Below are positions 20,258 through 31,776 of a stretch of 64,000 nucleotides of DNA, piece after piece. The stretch is from contig JAGGNK010008337.1 of assembly GCA_017590115.1 (NCBI GenBank), positions 3,587,609 through 3,651,608 of the forward strand, given 5' to 3'. The position numbers and the translations under genes are program-made. This DNA is from Montifringilla adamsi (taxonomy: Eukaryota > Chordata > Aves > Passeriformes > Passeridae). The notes under the pieces are model-generated. The model ran no database searches and was not told the origin of the DNA. It was given only the letters and a program-made list of their open reading frames with translations. Within the stretch, counting starts at the first letter, position 1. Each line of letters opens with the position of its first letter.

Positions 20258-23200
20258 CTGAAATCCTTAGAGATGATAGAGGTCTTTTACACAAGAATTG
20301 AAAGATAAGCAGAAGTTCAAGGGGAAAGAAACTCTGTTTTCTTCTCACCTCAAAATGCAGGAAATTATCTATGCCAAAACCTATCCAGAACATTAAAAGC
20401 CAATGAAATGAAAGCCCAAATGATGCTGGCAGTAAGGGGGCTGTACACACAGGCAGGTTCAGGGGGAATTTGAAGATAAAATGGTCAGAGGTAAGTAAAA
20501 AGTACAATGGATATTCTGTTAAGGGTGTTTGGAAGTAAATGAGAAAATGGGTGAGTTAAAAAGAGAAAGGATAAATTATCAATAGAAAATTACATTGAGA
20601 ATAGCAAATTCCTTCATTCCAGCCTTGGCTGCAGCAGCTGGTGCAAAGCACCTCGGGGCTGCTGTGCTGTTAGAAGGGGTGTGCTGCCCCTGGAGCTGTA
20701 GGGAAGGGTGCTGAGGGAAGGGTGAGAACCACCAGCAGGACACTGCTGAGAGGAGACTGAGTCGAGAATCTGGAAGGAATTTGGGAATGCAGTAGCTGAG
20801 TCAACGTTGAGTTTTACAGACTCATTACAAGTAGTAAATATTTCAGAAAGCAGAGAAAAACATCTGTCTCCTATTGCAACCACTTTCCAGTCCTTGCTGC
20901 TTTGTTTGAAATGGAAATCCAGGCTGGAATGTGCATGCATTGTGGGTAATGCTTTCCAGGAGGAAGGAGCCGGCCACCCCTGGAAACACAGGCTGGTGTC
21001 AGTGCTTCCACTAAGGGTCTTTTAACAAACTGCATCTGAACTGGCTCCTGTAAAACTCTTTTTGCAGTGCTGAATTAAGCACAAGAGCTGATCTCCTCCA
21101 TCGTGCTCCATGGCAAATCTGTGGTCTCTGCATATGAAATATAATGAGATTTAGGTTATTATGTTCTTGGTGTGATAGACTGTGGCTTATAAAATTCTGG
21201 AAGTTGTGCACTTTGTTGTCTATTCGTGGTTGTTTCTGAAAGAAGGGGCAAGTCTTTGTGGAAGTAGGTAGGATTCCCATTACTTTTCTCATATAAACAT
21301 TGCTGTGATGAATAGGCTGAAAATTTTAATAGAAGAATTTTCTGTCTAGCATGATCCCAAATCCTTCAGAACATCTTCTAGAAGCTGCTCCTCAAGATAA
21401 TTTCATCATTAAAAAAAAAAAAAAAAAAAAAAAAAAGGGAAAAAAATCAGATACAGATGTCTTTTCACCTTCTATCCACCTGTTAAATAAATTTGTCATT
21501 TCTACAGCCAATTCAGGAAAGGAGTTATCAGATCCTTTCCTTGGAGACCCAAGTGTAACCCTGCAGGTCTCTGGGGTCAAGCCCATACCTTCTCAGGAAG
21601 GCTCTGTGCACAATTTGATAGTCAGGGCAGTCATTATCAACCAGCCTGGCACAGGCCTCCAGGGCTTTCCCATGGCACAGGGGCTGAACTGTGCTGCCCA
21701 TGCCTCCTCTCACCAATTATAAGTTCTGTACAGTTTTTTAAAAGACTGCAAAAACATATCAACATCATTCCCTTCTTTGTAATGAGGAAGCAATTTTACC
21801 TTATTATAACTGACTAAATATGCATGGGCTGACCCAGTAGGACCCTCATTCACCCTTATTCTTTCCCTCTGGAAATCATATTCCATTTTCATCGTTTCCA
21901 TTTCAAATTTTTCTTCCTCTCCATCCTTTTTGTGCGCTCTCTCTTGATCCCATTCTTGTTCCATCTTTATCTTTCCCATGCTGAATTGTCACTCTTCACA
22001 CTCCTGCTCTCATTACAACTTCCTTTGTGTTTGATGCTCGCTCACTCCCGTTTAGAATCCCCTCCTTTTTTTACCCCGTGCCTTTCTAACATCTGCAGTG
22101 GTTTAGCACTTCTGCAGCGTGTTTGCTGTGCAGGCTTCTGTGCATGGCTTCAATTAGTTGATAGGTGTTCTTAATGGTGTTTGCTGCTTGCTCCCTGATG
22201 CTTCAAGATGGTGAAGACCAAGGCAGGTAGCAGAGGGAGATGGGTGTAGCGCGTGTCTGGCTGTGCCCTCCCAGAAGAGCCCTCGTACCCAGCTCAGCAC
22301 CCACCCAGCTCTTCTACCACACCTGACTAAGTTCCTGGGGAGCCTGCTCTGTGTACCCCACCTCCTCTCCAAATGTAATTCCCCCTCTTGAGTTCCTCTG
22401 AGAACTCCCAGTGTGGACACAAATCCTTTCCAAGGGTTTGTGCATAGCCCTGGCTGTATCTGGAGACCACAGGCTGAACTGTGAGGAAATGTACAGCCTT
22501 GTGAAAATCACCTTTCAGCTGTCACAGCAGCATCTGTGGGATTGTTTAGCAGAGCGTGTGAAACTCCTTCCTCAGTGACAAAATGCTGCCCATTCCTCAT
22601 GCCCCAGGCACTGGTAGCAGAGTGAGGCAGGTAATGCAGAGTCAGACAAGGAGACTGTTAAATGCCTCGGGAAATCCAGGCCCTGGAAAACTCCCTGGGC
22701 CTTAATGGCAAGGTTAAGGGAATGCCATGGGCACATCAAAGCTGGGAATCCCAGTGCCCACTGGAGATAACTCTCTCTGCCTGGGCTTGGATACATTTAC
22801 AGAAATGAAAACAGCATTGAGAGCTTTATCTGGGATAAACCAAATCACATGTGTACCTGGCCTAGAGAGCATTGAAAGGCAAGGGACAGACACCTCCCAA
22901 AGCTGGCAAAGGCTTTAGACCACCAAGCATTGCCAGTGGCACTCAGGATGTGGTGAAAGCTCAGCACGGACAGGTGATGATGGGGAAAAAAGAACTGACA
23001 GATGTGAGGTGTGAGCAGACTGGTTATGAAGCCTTAAACTGAGGCACTCCTCCTGTCCTAGGGCAGGCTGATTGCATTGGAACCATTCCTGCCAGTCTGG
23101 ATTATTTTCTTATGGGCAGGAGATGCTTTGTTTTGGCTGACCAAACTGTATTTTTACAGCCTGTGTGTGTTTCCAAGGGCACACAGGTATTGCTCTCTTC

Positions 23201-26039
23201 TTGACATTTGAAATATATTGCTCTCCTTTTGATGTTTAAAAAACATGTCAAGCAGTCATATTTTTAAGCAAGTAAGATCTCTTAAGATCTCTGACAAGGT
23301 GAGTAGCAGCCAGACCTTGGCTTTAGGTGTGGGAGACAGGAAAATGAGAGTTAAAGCTTCCAGATAGCTTTGTGACATCAGCCAAGGGTGGAATGAGTGC
23401 TCCCAGCTGGTGCTGGAGATGCTCTGTGCAGGGAGAACAGCACCACGATTTCTGTGGTTCCCATGCACAACCCCTGTCTCCAGCCTTCCACAAGGCACTG
23501 GACTGTGTGTGCATCTTGTTTGGAGGAGTTCAGGCTGAGAAAGGATCAGCCTGGATATTTCCCTTTATTGATCTGTGCTCATGTTCACACGTGCAGGGAA
23601 ATTCTTTCTGTGCAAGCAAGCTGAACTAATAGAGCCAGCGGAGTGAGCAGCTCTTAACAGCTTCTTATTATCATCTGTCTCTTCTTCAGATGCATTCTGG
23701 TGTGCCACACATTTAGCTCTGTCTGCTGGAGAAGTAAAAAAGGTCAAATGAAGGTGAGAACACTTCATTCATAATTTTTATGAGTTATTCAGACCCACTG
23801 TATCATTACCCCTTGGAAACATATGTTTTCTGATAGCAGTTTAGAAAGTATTCAGCACATCTCGACAATCTCTCCTGAGCAATACACATCAGTTGTCACA
23901 CTTTGTCATGTGCCATCAGGTTGTGTGGTGCAGTGAATTTGCTGGGGTGTGATAAACTGCAGCCATTTGAGATCCCATCCTGATAATTCCTGCGTCTCTA
24001 AATGTAATGCTACAGGATGTGTCTTCTGAGGAGTCAGAAGTGTTTTAGTGCATCCCCATTTCAGCTACAATTTAGAGGTTTTCTGGGGGAAATGCTTGGT
24101 CACCCCCCTCCTATCCACAGAAGGATATGAGCATGTTAAACATAACTTTTGGTTAAAGAGTTTCCTCAGGAGTTGTAGGATTTTACTGGCCCTTGACTTG
24201 GGCTGATCAAGGTGAATATTCTCAAAACCACTTTTTGGCCAGGGTAGCTGCACCCACCTCATTCAGGTGTTTGAACCTGGGACCCCCAGGGACCCTGGTA
24301 CTGTAAAAGACCTCTGTGTGTTCCTCTCCACTGCTCCTTTGGGAGCCAGGTGAGGAGAGGTAAGATCTCACCTGCAGAACCATAAACAAGAGCCTGTGTT
24401 TCCCAGTAGGATTTTACCAGCTGTTTTACAGGAGAGTGGGGTTTTTCTCCTGTGTTTCCCACCCATCCTCAGAGCTGGGTGGTGCCTGGCCCTCAGCAAC
24501 CTTTGTGCTGATTTGGGAGCATTTCTACTTCACCTGGGGCCTTTCCCTCAGAGGAGACAGGGACCTTCCTTAGGGAGCACAGCCTTGCCTGCCCCACTGA
24601 AGTGCTTAATGCCACTGTCATCCCCATAAGAGTGGGGACAGGGCTCAGGGTGTGTGGGGACAAAAGGGACTTCAAATCCACAGCCAGTCCTAGAGCTGCT
24701 CCCTTGAACTGTGTGTTCATTTCAGACATCAGTCAGGGTAGTTATGTTAATTATAACCTTTTAAAGTAATCCTAAGGCTAGAAGGGAGCAGAAAACCAGA
24801 CTGGTTCAGGATGCTTCCACCTTTGGAGAGAGGTTGCCACCCATGTTTGTGGTGCTGCAATGAGAGCAATGAGGATGATGATTTTCTTAAACAATCCTTT
24901 CTGTTCACTGTTCTTTTACCCCAAAAACAATGCCCATAACTAGGTTTAAATTTATTCACTTCCCAGAGAAGTACTTTGCAGCAGCTGGACAGGCACCTTA
25001 ACTAACATTCTTTGAATTCCAGCACGTAATTAGTAGGGTGTCTGATTCAAGCAGAGCTCATGGAAATTGTGTTAATTTGTGATAGTTGTCCCTTTGGATC
25101 AGATCTGAGCCCTGGAAAGAGAAATCTCTTTAAAATTATGTGTAACCCAGACTGCTGTGCAAGGTGATCAGCATCTCAGCTGCCAGGAAAGTTAGGCTGG
25201 GAAGTTTCTGGATGGAAAGTTAGACATTCACAGCCCCTGTCTCCATGGGTACGTTGTCACTCACTTTGTTGGGAGTAAAACCAAGCCTTTGTAATTCCAG
25301 GTGCTGAATGTAAGCATCTCATGTTGTAAGGCTGGCTTTGAAAACAAATCTGCAGGTTGAATAGGGCCCTAATACCTCGTGAGGGGTGTCTGAGAGGTCA
25401 CAGAGAGCCCCTGAGTTCTCCCCCACTGCAGCCTTCCCTGCAGCATGGGGGGAGCTGAAGGAACCATTTGTTAGGGGTTTGGCCCCACTGGGTGAGTGTC
25501 ACCATCATATTTTCTGGAAAAATCCCCTTGCCCAGGATTTCTCTCCTGGGAAGGTGAGAAGCCTCAGAAAAAAAAAGAAAACAATATTATCTCGTTTGCT
25601 TTGCCTGTGTTTTGCTCCTTTAGAATGTGGTTTAGACATTGTTTACCAACAAGTAATTGTTTCATTGGTTACATGTGAATTGTTTTTACTTATTAGCCAA
25701 TTATGGCCAGCTGTGTTGAAGCTCTGGAGAGCATCACAAGTTTTTCATTATTATCTTCTTCTAACCTGTCAGTATTCTTTAGTATAGTTTAGTATAGTAT
25801 TCTTTTACATACTATAATATCATAAAATAATAAATTAACCTGCTAAGAACATGGAGTCAAATTCATCATTTTCCTCCCTTCAACAGAGGTCTCAAAAAAT
25901 ACCACAGGTGAGCACTGGAGAACTGTGGCTACAGGTGGAGATTTTTAGACCTCAAAAAAAATCCACCTTTATTCCAGCACTCACCGTGGTTTAGGAGAAA
26001 ATTGGAGTTGTGAGGGTTTACAGCCTCATTTGCAAACAT
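20127..26039 (-). CDS. Tentative multi-exon chain, unknown product, 5' end undefined
   Basis: Minus-strand segments 26039-25985 (phase 0 to 1), 25389- or 25410-25376 (1 to 0), 25303-25265 (0 to 0), 24420-24372 (0 to 1) and 20257-20127 (enters in phase 1, ends in a stop) join in frame. Donors are mostly good (GTGAGT, GTATTA, GTGAGT, GTGAGA). Possible further exons lie at 26254-26226 and 27233-27214. Exons of 14-55 bp are easy to find by chance and I recognise no domain. The gag relic and the ERVK-like LTR would both lie in its introns. Treat it as a hypothesis. Confidence 0.12.
20258..21399. other. Non-coding interval
   Basis: A plus-strand segment at about 20360-20432 is open between a good acceptor and GTAAGG. 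A minus-strand frame of 108 codons covers 20614-20940. Neither has further support. No repeat boundary is seen. Confidence 0.4.
21400..21979 (-). pseudogene. Ty3/gypsy (Gmr1-like) gag relic with SCAN-like capsid region
   Basis: Three successive minus-strand frames carry one conserved order. At 21979-21710 a Glu/Lys/Met-rich charged segment, probably coiled coil, leads into a capsid-like motif around NKVKLLPHYKEGNDVDMFLQ and ends at a stop after YNW. At 21716-21528, in another frame, come GKA and then DYQIVHRAFLRRYGLDP. At about 21560-21437, in a third frame, comes ELAVEMTNLFNRWIEGEK. This order (LLPPF-E-DVD-YF, then GKA, DYD-VK-AILRAY, then EFA-LFDRW) is that of Gmr1-like gypsy gag, the source of the vertebrate SCAN domain. 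At least one stop and two frameshifts make it a dead copy. A 26-base T tract on the coding strand interrupts its end. No protease, RT or LTR is visible next to it. Confidence 0.72.
21411..21436 (+). repeat. Homopolymer A26
   Basis: There are 26 consecutive A, followed by GGG and A7. It sits inside the minus-strand gag relic. It may be the tail of a small retroposon inserted in plus orientation, with its body at about 21300-21410, or a simple-repeat expansion. No target duplication was found to decide. Confidence 0.85.
21980..24371. other. Non-coding interval
   Basis: No firm gene lies here. A degenerate tandem pair starting TATTGCTCTC occurs at about 23188-23245. A plus-strand segment at about 23690-23753 has a strong acceptor (CTGTCTCTTCTTCAG), an open frame and a GTGAGA donor, but no partner exon was established. 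Confidence 0.4.
25497..25906 (+). mobile_element. Solo LTR, ERVK-like (6-bp target duplication)
   Basis: The element runs from TGTCACC at 25497 to ATACCACA at 25906. The 6-bp direct repeat GGTGAG flanks it at 25491-25496 and 25907-25912, which fits class II (ERVK) integration. Inside are the passerine-type motifs GGAAAAATCCCCTTGCCCAG and TTAGTATAG repeats, and AATAAA at 25829-25834, so it is in plus orientation. At 410 bp with no internal coding sequence it is a solo LTR. The 133-codon frame crossing its 5' boundary mixes flank and LTR and is not a gene. Confidence 0.88.
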
Positions 26040-28009
26040 CTGTTTGGCAAGAAGGGTTTTATGATGTTTGTGAGAGCTGACAAAGGCTTAGAGGACAGGG
26101 CTGTGCAGCTTCCTCGTGCTGAGCTCCATGGGGAGCCCATCAGTCACCTGCTCCCCTTGTGGACTGAACAGGCAGGAGAGTGACAAGACTACATTTTTTT
26201 GGAATGGCCCAATGGCTTTTCTTACATTTCTTGCTAATTGCACCTTCTCAAATGCTGAAAAACTGGAGGCTCTCCCCTCTGTTGCCCCATAATGCTGGCC
26301 TTAAACATCATTCTTTTGGCATCTCTGTGCCATGCTGTGCCAACTCTGTGGGGCCCCACACATGCAAAGGTGCTTTGCTTTATGATCAACAGATTTCTGA
26401 ACCTCTGCAGCTTCTTGGTTTCTCGGTCTCCTGATGAATGTTTTGAGATTCAGAGAGCACTGAGCCAACTTCTAAGGTGCCGTTATGGATCCTGAAGTGA
26501 GAAGAAAACCTTTCTATGCCATCCATTGAAGTGCTTAACTGCATCTGCTTTTCTACCACCACCTCATCAGTGGCAATTTGGAAACTGTAACCACAAAACA
26601 GCTAGCAGGCCAAGTGTGTAACCAGCATATCCAAATGATCTCAAAGCCCAGATTTCTATAGCTTCTAATAGCCTAATAAATGGCTTTTTGGTACTGAGCT
26701 AAGTACAGTCATATATAATTGCTGTTATTCTCACATTAAGCTGCAGGGAAGTGGCAAACCCAATTAGATTAAATCCTGCCACGTCTCCTTGGGATTTGTG
26801 GTAGACATTTAAGCAGAGAGACATGTCACTTCCACAGACCAATTTGCTTGTACCTGTCTGCTTAGATTTATTGTGATTTGTCCTTGGTTTTGTGTATGTT
26901 TATTTGCAGAAGCCAGCTCCAGATGCAAAACATATCAGTGGAGCTTTGGAACATTATTTTTAATTAGCTGGGTTCGGTTTCTAGTAACATGCTTGAATTG
27001 CTTCTGGGCTACTAATGGAGTGTGGAAAATAAATATTGTTGCTCTTGGATGATTTTTTTTTTTCTGGTTATAGCAAACTTCCCATGCTATGGCAGGGAGG
27101 TTTTATTTGCCATGGGCCTCACAATGCAGGGCAGTCAGTCCAGACAGAAAGTTACAACTGCATTTCCTCAGTTTTGTTCTGCTGTCTAAAACCCTGATAG
27201 AGATCAAAATTACCCTGTAAAATATCACAGAAACTGCAGGGAAAAGTTGAATTTTTTTGGTTCTTTCTGAATTTGAACTGAGTTGGACAAAGTTTGCCTC
27301 AGTCAGCTCCTGGCAGAAGCAGGGCACAAAGCATATAATGAAATGTGGGTCCTAATCCGAGGAAGTGGTTTGCTTCTCTCTGCCAGGTGTAGTTTCTGAA
27401 TTCTCCTGTACATTTGTATGAAGAGCCAGCAAAAACCCTTTTATTCCCCCTTTTATTCTGGGCTTGGGTAAGCGACTGCACAAGGAGAAGCACATCAAGA
27501 GCTGGGGATGGGATATGCAGACAATTGCTTGTTTTCTTTGCAGGAAAACATCACTCAAAAATTATTACCAGGCTAAGACATTTCATACAGGACACATTTC
27601 TTCTTTCAAAGGAAGAAAACAACACAGACTGACACCGAAGAGCAGAGTTCAAAGTTCTTACCAAGCAAGAGCTGACAAATCATAGAGTTACATTCCAAGT
27701 GAGTGAGCCCGAAGGCCTGCTGCACTGAAATCACTGGGCTTGGGATAATGCTTGTTGCAAACAGCCTTTTGTACAGGGCTGTGAAGCTCTTCCACTGCAC
27801 ACTCTTTGTTCAGCCCGGGAAGCAGCAGTGCCACAAATGCCTGTTCATCCACAGGGATTTTCCAGCCAGACTTTCACCGTGGGCAGGGATTCTACCAAAC
27901 TCAGGGAGTCACTGGGAAAGAGGCTGAAAATCCACAGCAGAGTCCCTGGCAGGCTGAGCTTCCCTGGCAGCTCCCTGCAGGGATGGGTAGGTCCAAAAAG
28001 CCAGGAGAG
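26040..28009. other. Unique sequence, no firm gene
   Basis: 26580-27060 is AT-rich and free of recognisable repeats. It has the look of a conserved non-coding element, which I cannot test here. Two further minus-strand micro-exon candidates (26226-26254 and 27214-27233) are described with the second gene chain. Confidence 0.35.
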
Positions 28010-28285
28010 GTGGGAAGGGACACGATTTGGGCAGGATTTGGGGCCGGACGTGAGCAGGAGCTGGCGAGCAGAGGGAAGCCGGTCCCAGGACACGGGAATG
28101 GCAGGAGGGATGCCATCTGCTGCTCGCAGGGTGAATATCTTGGAAGGAGCTCCGGAAGATTTCCTCCAGGGTTTTTGGCTTTGTGTGGCTGCTGTGTGTG
28201 TTATGGATATGCACAGATGTCACACGTGTGTGGGGTGCATTTGGGGCGGCCCGGCTCACAAGGAGGCTGTGGCACAACGTGGGTA
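28010..28285. promoter_or_regulatory. Second CpG-enriched, GC-rich patch
   Basis: About 12 CpG fall in roughly 275 bp, including GCCGGACGTG and GGGGCGGCCCGG. Long frames overlap in nearly every frame on both strands here because stops are scarce, including the 197-codon frame at 27806-28399. That argues against coding. It could be a regulatory element. Confidence 0.3.
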
Positions 28286-28339
28286 AAGGCACAAAGGAGG
28301 TTGTGGGGCAGAGAGCAGCAGATGGAAATTCCATGTCTT

Positions 28340-28374
28340 GTACCAGTATATTGGTATGTACCAGTATATTGGGA
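28340..28374. repeat. Short tandem repeat, two 18-bp units
   Basis: GTACCAGTATATTGG occurs twice with an 18-bp period, ending in GGTATGT and GGGATGT. It is a simple local duplication with no evident role. Confidence 0.75.
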
Positions 28375-28696
28375 TGTTTCCTCATCCCAAATATACTGAA
28401 AATGTTCCAGGCCAAGGAAAAGGATCATTTGGCTCCTTGTCACCTGCACATTTCTAAAGGGCTCAGAATTAAGTCCAGCCATAGGAAGGAAGTTCTGGTT
28501 CTACTGCAGGTGAATGTGGAAGGTTTTACCTCAGGGGAGGAATAACCAAAGTAATCTGCCTGAGACCTGTGAGAGATTGGCAATGCCCTGTCTATAATAT
28601 GTGTTTTGGATTCCTAGCCTGTCATCGCTAGTAATAGTTTGTAAATGCATGATGGAATTTTTCCATATCTTTTATCCCTCTTCTTTTCCACACCTT

Positions 28697-28826
28697 GGGT
28701 TCAAGAAGCATTTGGACAACCCCCTCAGGCAGAGGGTGGGATTCTTGGGGCTGTTCTGAACGGGACCCAAACAGGACTTTGATGATCCTTGTGGGTTCCT
28801 CCCAACTCAGGCTATTCTATGATTCC
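28697..28826 (+). mobile_element. CR1 LINE, 5'-truncated 3' end
   Basis: The sequence follows the CR1 3' region from GGTTCAAGAAGCATTTGGAC through GACTTTGATGATCCTTGTGG to the terminal CTATTCTATGATTCC. CR1 ends in short ATTCTATGA-type repeats without poly(A), as here. It is an old fragment with several differences from the consensus I remember. No ORF2 is retained. Confidence 0.85.
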
Positions 28827-30266
28827 ACATTTTAGGTATTTTCCCTCCTTGGCCCTGTGCAGCAGTGCAGTCTCTGTGAGACACATCCATCTGCTCAATG
28901 TCCATGTATTTCTCTGAGCCTCAGACCAAAAGGCCATGCTGTGAACACAAGTGACAAGGACAGGAGCCCTGGCAGCCCCAGCCCTGCCCGAGGTTACAGT
29001 GCCAATGACCTGTGAGGTTTGACAGACTACCTGCCTACTCTTTTTGTCTACTCATGTCAGGGGTTATTTAGATACCAATATCAGCAAGACTGGGAACACA
29101 ATTGCATCATTATTTATATCTGTCGGGCAAACTGCTGTGACCAATGGGATGGTTTGGAAAACAAGTCAGAAGGTGTTTATTCAATGGTGTCTTCTATTGA
29201 TTGTTATCAAACAGCAACTCATAATTTTGCACAGTGAGAATTTCATGACTGCAGTGATCTGAAGTATGTCTCTGCTCACAAACCAAGCTGTTTATTTAAT
29301 TAAGTACTTCTGGCTCTTTGGATTTAATAATTCTAATTAAATTGTTATGGTTATGACTTGCATTTGGATTATGCCCACAGCCTCAATTAAGACTACGAGA
29401 AGACCTCATAAGAACATGGAAGAACGCATTGCTTTCCTCAGAATTATTAGGATATCAGATGGGGAAGAACCCATGGGGTCATCAGTGGCCTTTCAGGGAC
29501 CATGCTGATGGGACAGCTTCTGCTGGGACTGAGAGAGTTGTCACCCCCTGCTGCCTGCACTGAGAGCAGCCAGAGCTGTGGGGGACAGGGACTGATGTGC
29601 AAAGATGACCAGGGCAGACAAAGGTTATTCTTTGAACTGCAGGGAGAACAAAAAGGCTTCTCTGCACTTGCAGTATTGGGCAGGTGATTTCACAACCAGA
29701 AGCTGAAGTTGTAGAAACTTTGGCTGGAAAATAACCATGTTTGGGTAATGAAAATAGCAACTGGATCTCATGGAGCACTGAGTGTATGTTTATAGCCATC
29801 AATGAGTAAAACACACTTGACATTTCCAGTTGTGCCTCTTCAATGTCCCAACTAGAAATCCATTCTTTTTCTTACTCCAAGAGGGCCATATGCTGTAAGA
29901 TCCTATTGTCCTTCCTGATTCCTCTCAGAAGATGGGAATGTATGCTAATGGTTGGAAGGAGTGCTGTGACTTGTCTGTAGGAAAGCAACATAACTGAACA
30001 TAGAATCTGTCCCCGTTGTTGGAAATGTGGGTGGAAATGTGACTGGCACCTGGCTCGTATTTACTGAGTGGCTGTAGCACAGGGGCCCTGCAGGATTGTA
30101 GGGAATGTCCCATCTTTGTTTGTGAAGCTGAGGTCCAGCACAGCTGTTGCTATTAATAAAAATTAGGGCTGTTACTGGTGGAGATTTCTTTCCAGTGTGA
30201 ACAGTGCTGGCTGAAAAGACAGTGATTTTTCCAGCCATGAGTGAGCTTCACTCATCACTGGGGTAA
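28827..30266. other. Unique sequence
   Basis: I see nothing supported. Frames of 60-113 codons (29019-29262 plus, 29482-29823 minus) have no splice or start context. The AT-rich stretch at 29290-29400 carries TAATTAAATT-type motifs. Confidence 0.45.
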
Positions 30267-30349
30267 CCTGCTCCAGGTGGCCCTGCTTGAGCAGGGGATT
30301 GGACAAGGCTGCCTGCAGAGATCCCTGACACCTGAATTCTGTGATCTCC
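30267..30349 (+). mobile_element. CR1 LINE 3' fragment, diverged
   Basis: CCTGCTCCAGGTGGCCCTGC, then TTGAGCAGGGGATTGGAC, then a decayed tail ending AATTCTGTGATCTCC matches the last ~80 bp of a CR1 element. It is a short, old, plus-oriented copy. Confidence 0.75.
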
Positions 30350-31776
30350 ATCATTTCTGCTGGACTCAGAGGCCATAAAAGGCAGCTCCTGTTCTTTGAG
30401 TGTAGCCCTGGCAGATTAGTAAATAAAGAGTTTCTCCTCTGCCCCCTGCTCTGACATCCTGCCTCACAAGCAGGAGTTCACCTCTGCAAGGCTGCACCAA
30501 GCACTGTCATTGCAGGTAATAATTCTCTTACTGAGTCTGAGGGAATAATCACAATTTTTTTAAATCACAATTTACTGTGTCCCTCGGGCAGCTTGTGGGG
30601 ATGATGGTGCTGGCAGCACAACAGCATTCAGAATTTTGTACTTCCAAACACAAACTCCTTTCCCATTTAGAACGAAAAGGAGCCTATGTTTGGCACTGGG
30701 GTGGTCACACCTACTGCTAAAACAGCCCTTATGCAAATTAATTTGCATTCCTGCATTTGTTAGCTGGTGGGTTGATCTTTTTCCTGATATTTTTTGTCCC
30801 AAGTTATTGCACATCTTTGCCTGTTTGACATTGAAATTGCCTCCCAAGTTGTATCTCCACAGGCTTGTTGGGTTTGTAGCTCTGCATTGGTTCAGGCACA
30901 GCAACTTTTGGTGTTTTGGAAGCACATGTAAAAATACAAAACAAAATGCTGCTTTGAGCACTCTGCACCAATCCCTTGCCCTGTTTGAGGCTGACAGCCT
31001 GTTCAAAGGGAATCATTTCCCCCGCTGGATGAAAAATGGGATCTTTTCAAACTTTATTTTATGTCTGTGTGTAAGTTAAGCAACACTTTTTGTGACAGGA
31101 ATGTGAACTACAAGTAGTAAAGCTGATAAAAGCCAGGCCAGCACTGAGAGGGAAAATCAGGTGTAGGAGTAGAGGTTTGAAGATACATCTGCAAACAGAG
31201 CCAGACAAGGTTTGACCCTGGAATTTTTGCATGTGGAACTCACCTTTTCATGCTCTAACTTTGCAGAGGTGGAGCTGGAGATGCTGGAGTGGGGGATGCC
31301 GATGGTCCTGACAGATGACCCCACAGCTCTGACTGATGAGGTTCTTCTTTAAAGGGAGAACAGATTTTTGCAAGTGCTTCCCTGAGATAAGGTTTTAAAG
31401 GCAGTGCTGGGAACTGTCTGGTACAAGGACCACACAGACCTTCCTCAGAAACTGCTGCTGGCCAGGTTTTTAGGGCTGGCTGTGTGCCTTGGCCAAGGGA
31501 TTGCTTAAGGTCTGACAGTGCACAGAGCAGATGTCAGGAAATTCATTGTGTCATTTAGAAATGCTGTCTTGCCATTTGCTTGTTATTGATACCGCTGTTT
31601 TAATATCTTCAGAGAGAGATGGTTGTTTTACAGAACTTCGTTCTAATAATTTATTGCAGTCATGAGCTATTATTCAGGATTCCTACAAAATTAATGCATA
31701 AACATGCAGTTTAATATATTTTTTTTTTACACAAAGGTGAATTCTTGGTTTGAATAAAAACAGCTAAAAAACTGGT
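30350..31776. other. Unique sequence
   Basis: A stretch at 31266-31351 has a CTCTAACTTTGCAG acceptor and 27 open codons to TAA. It is recorded but not called. The rest is unremarkable. Confidence 0.4.

Noticed and set aside
23690..23753. 64-bp open segment with a strong acceptor and GTGAGA donor, plus strand
   Set aside because: Isolated, with no phase-compatible neighbour established.
25386..25787. 133-codon frame
   Set aside because: It spans the boundary between unique flank and the ERVK-like LTR at 25497.
27806..28415. Overlapping frames of 82-197 codons in at least four frames on both strands
   Set aside because: A GC-rich patch with few stops. Composition (Gly, Arg, Trp, Cys) and multi-frame openness argue against coding.
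31266..31351. Possible 27-codon terminal exon (acceptor CTAACTTTGCAG, ends TAA)
   Set aside because: It reads well (Glu, Met, Asp rich) but is too short, with no plus-strand partner exon in a matching phase that I could establish.
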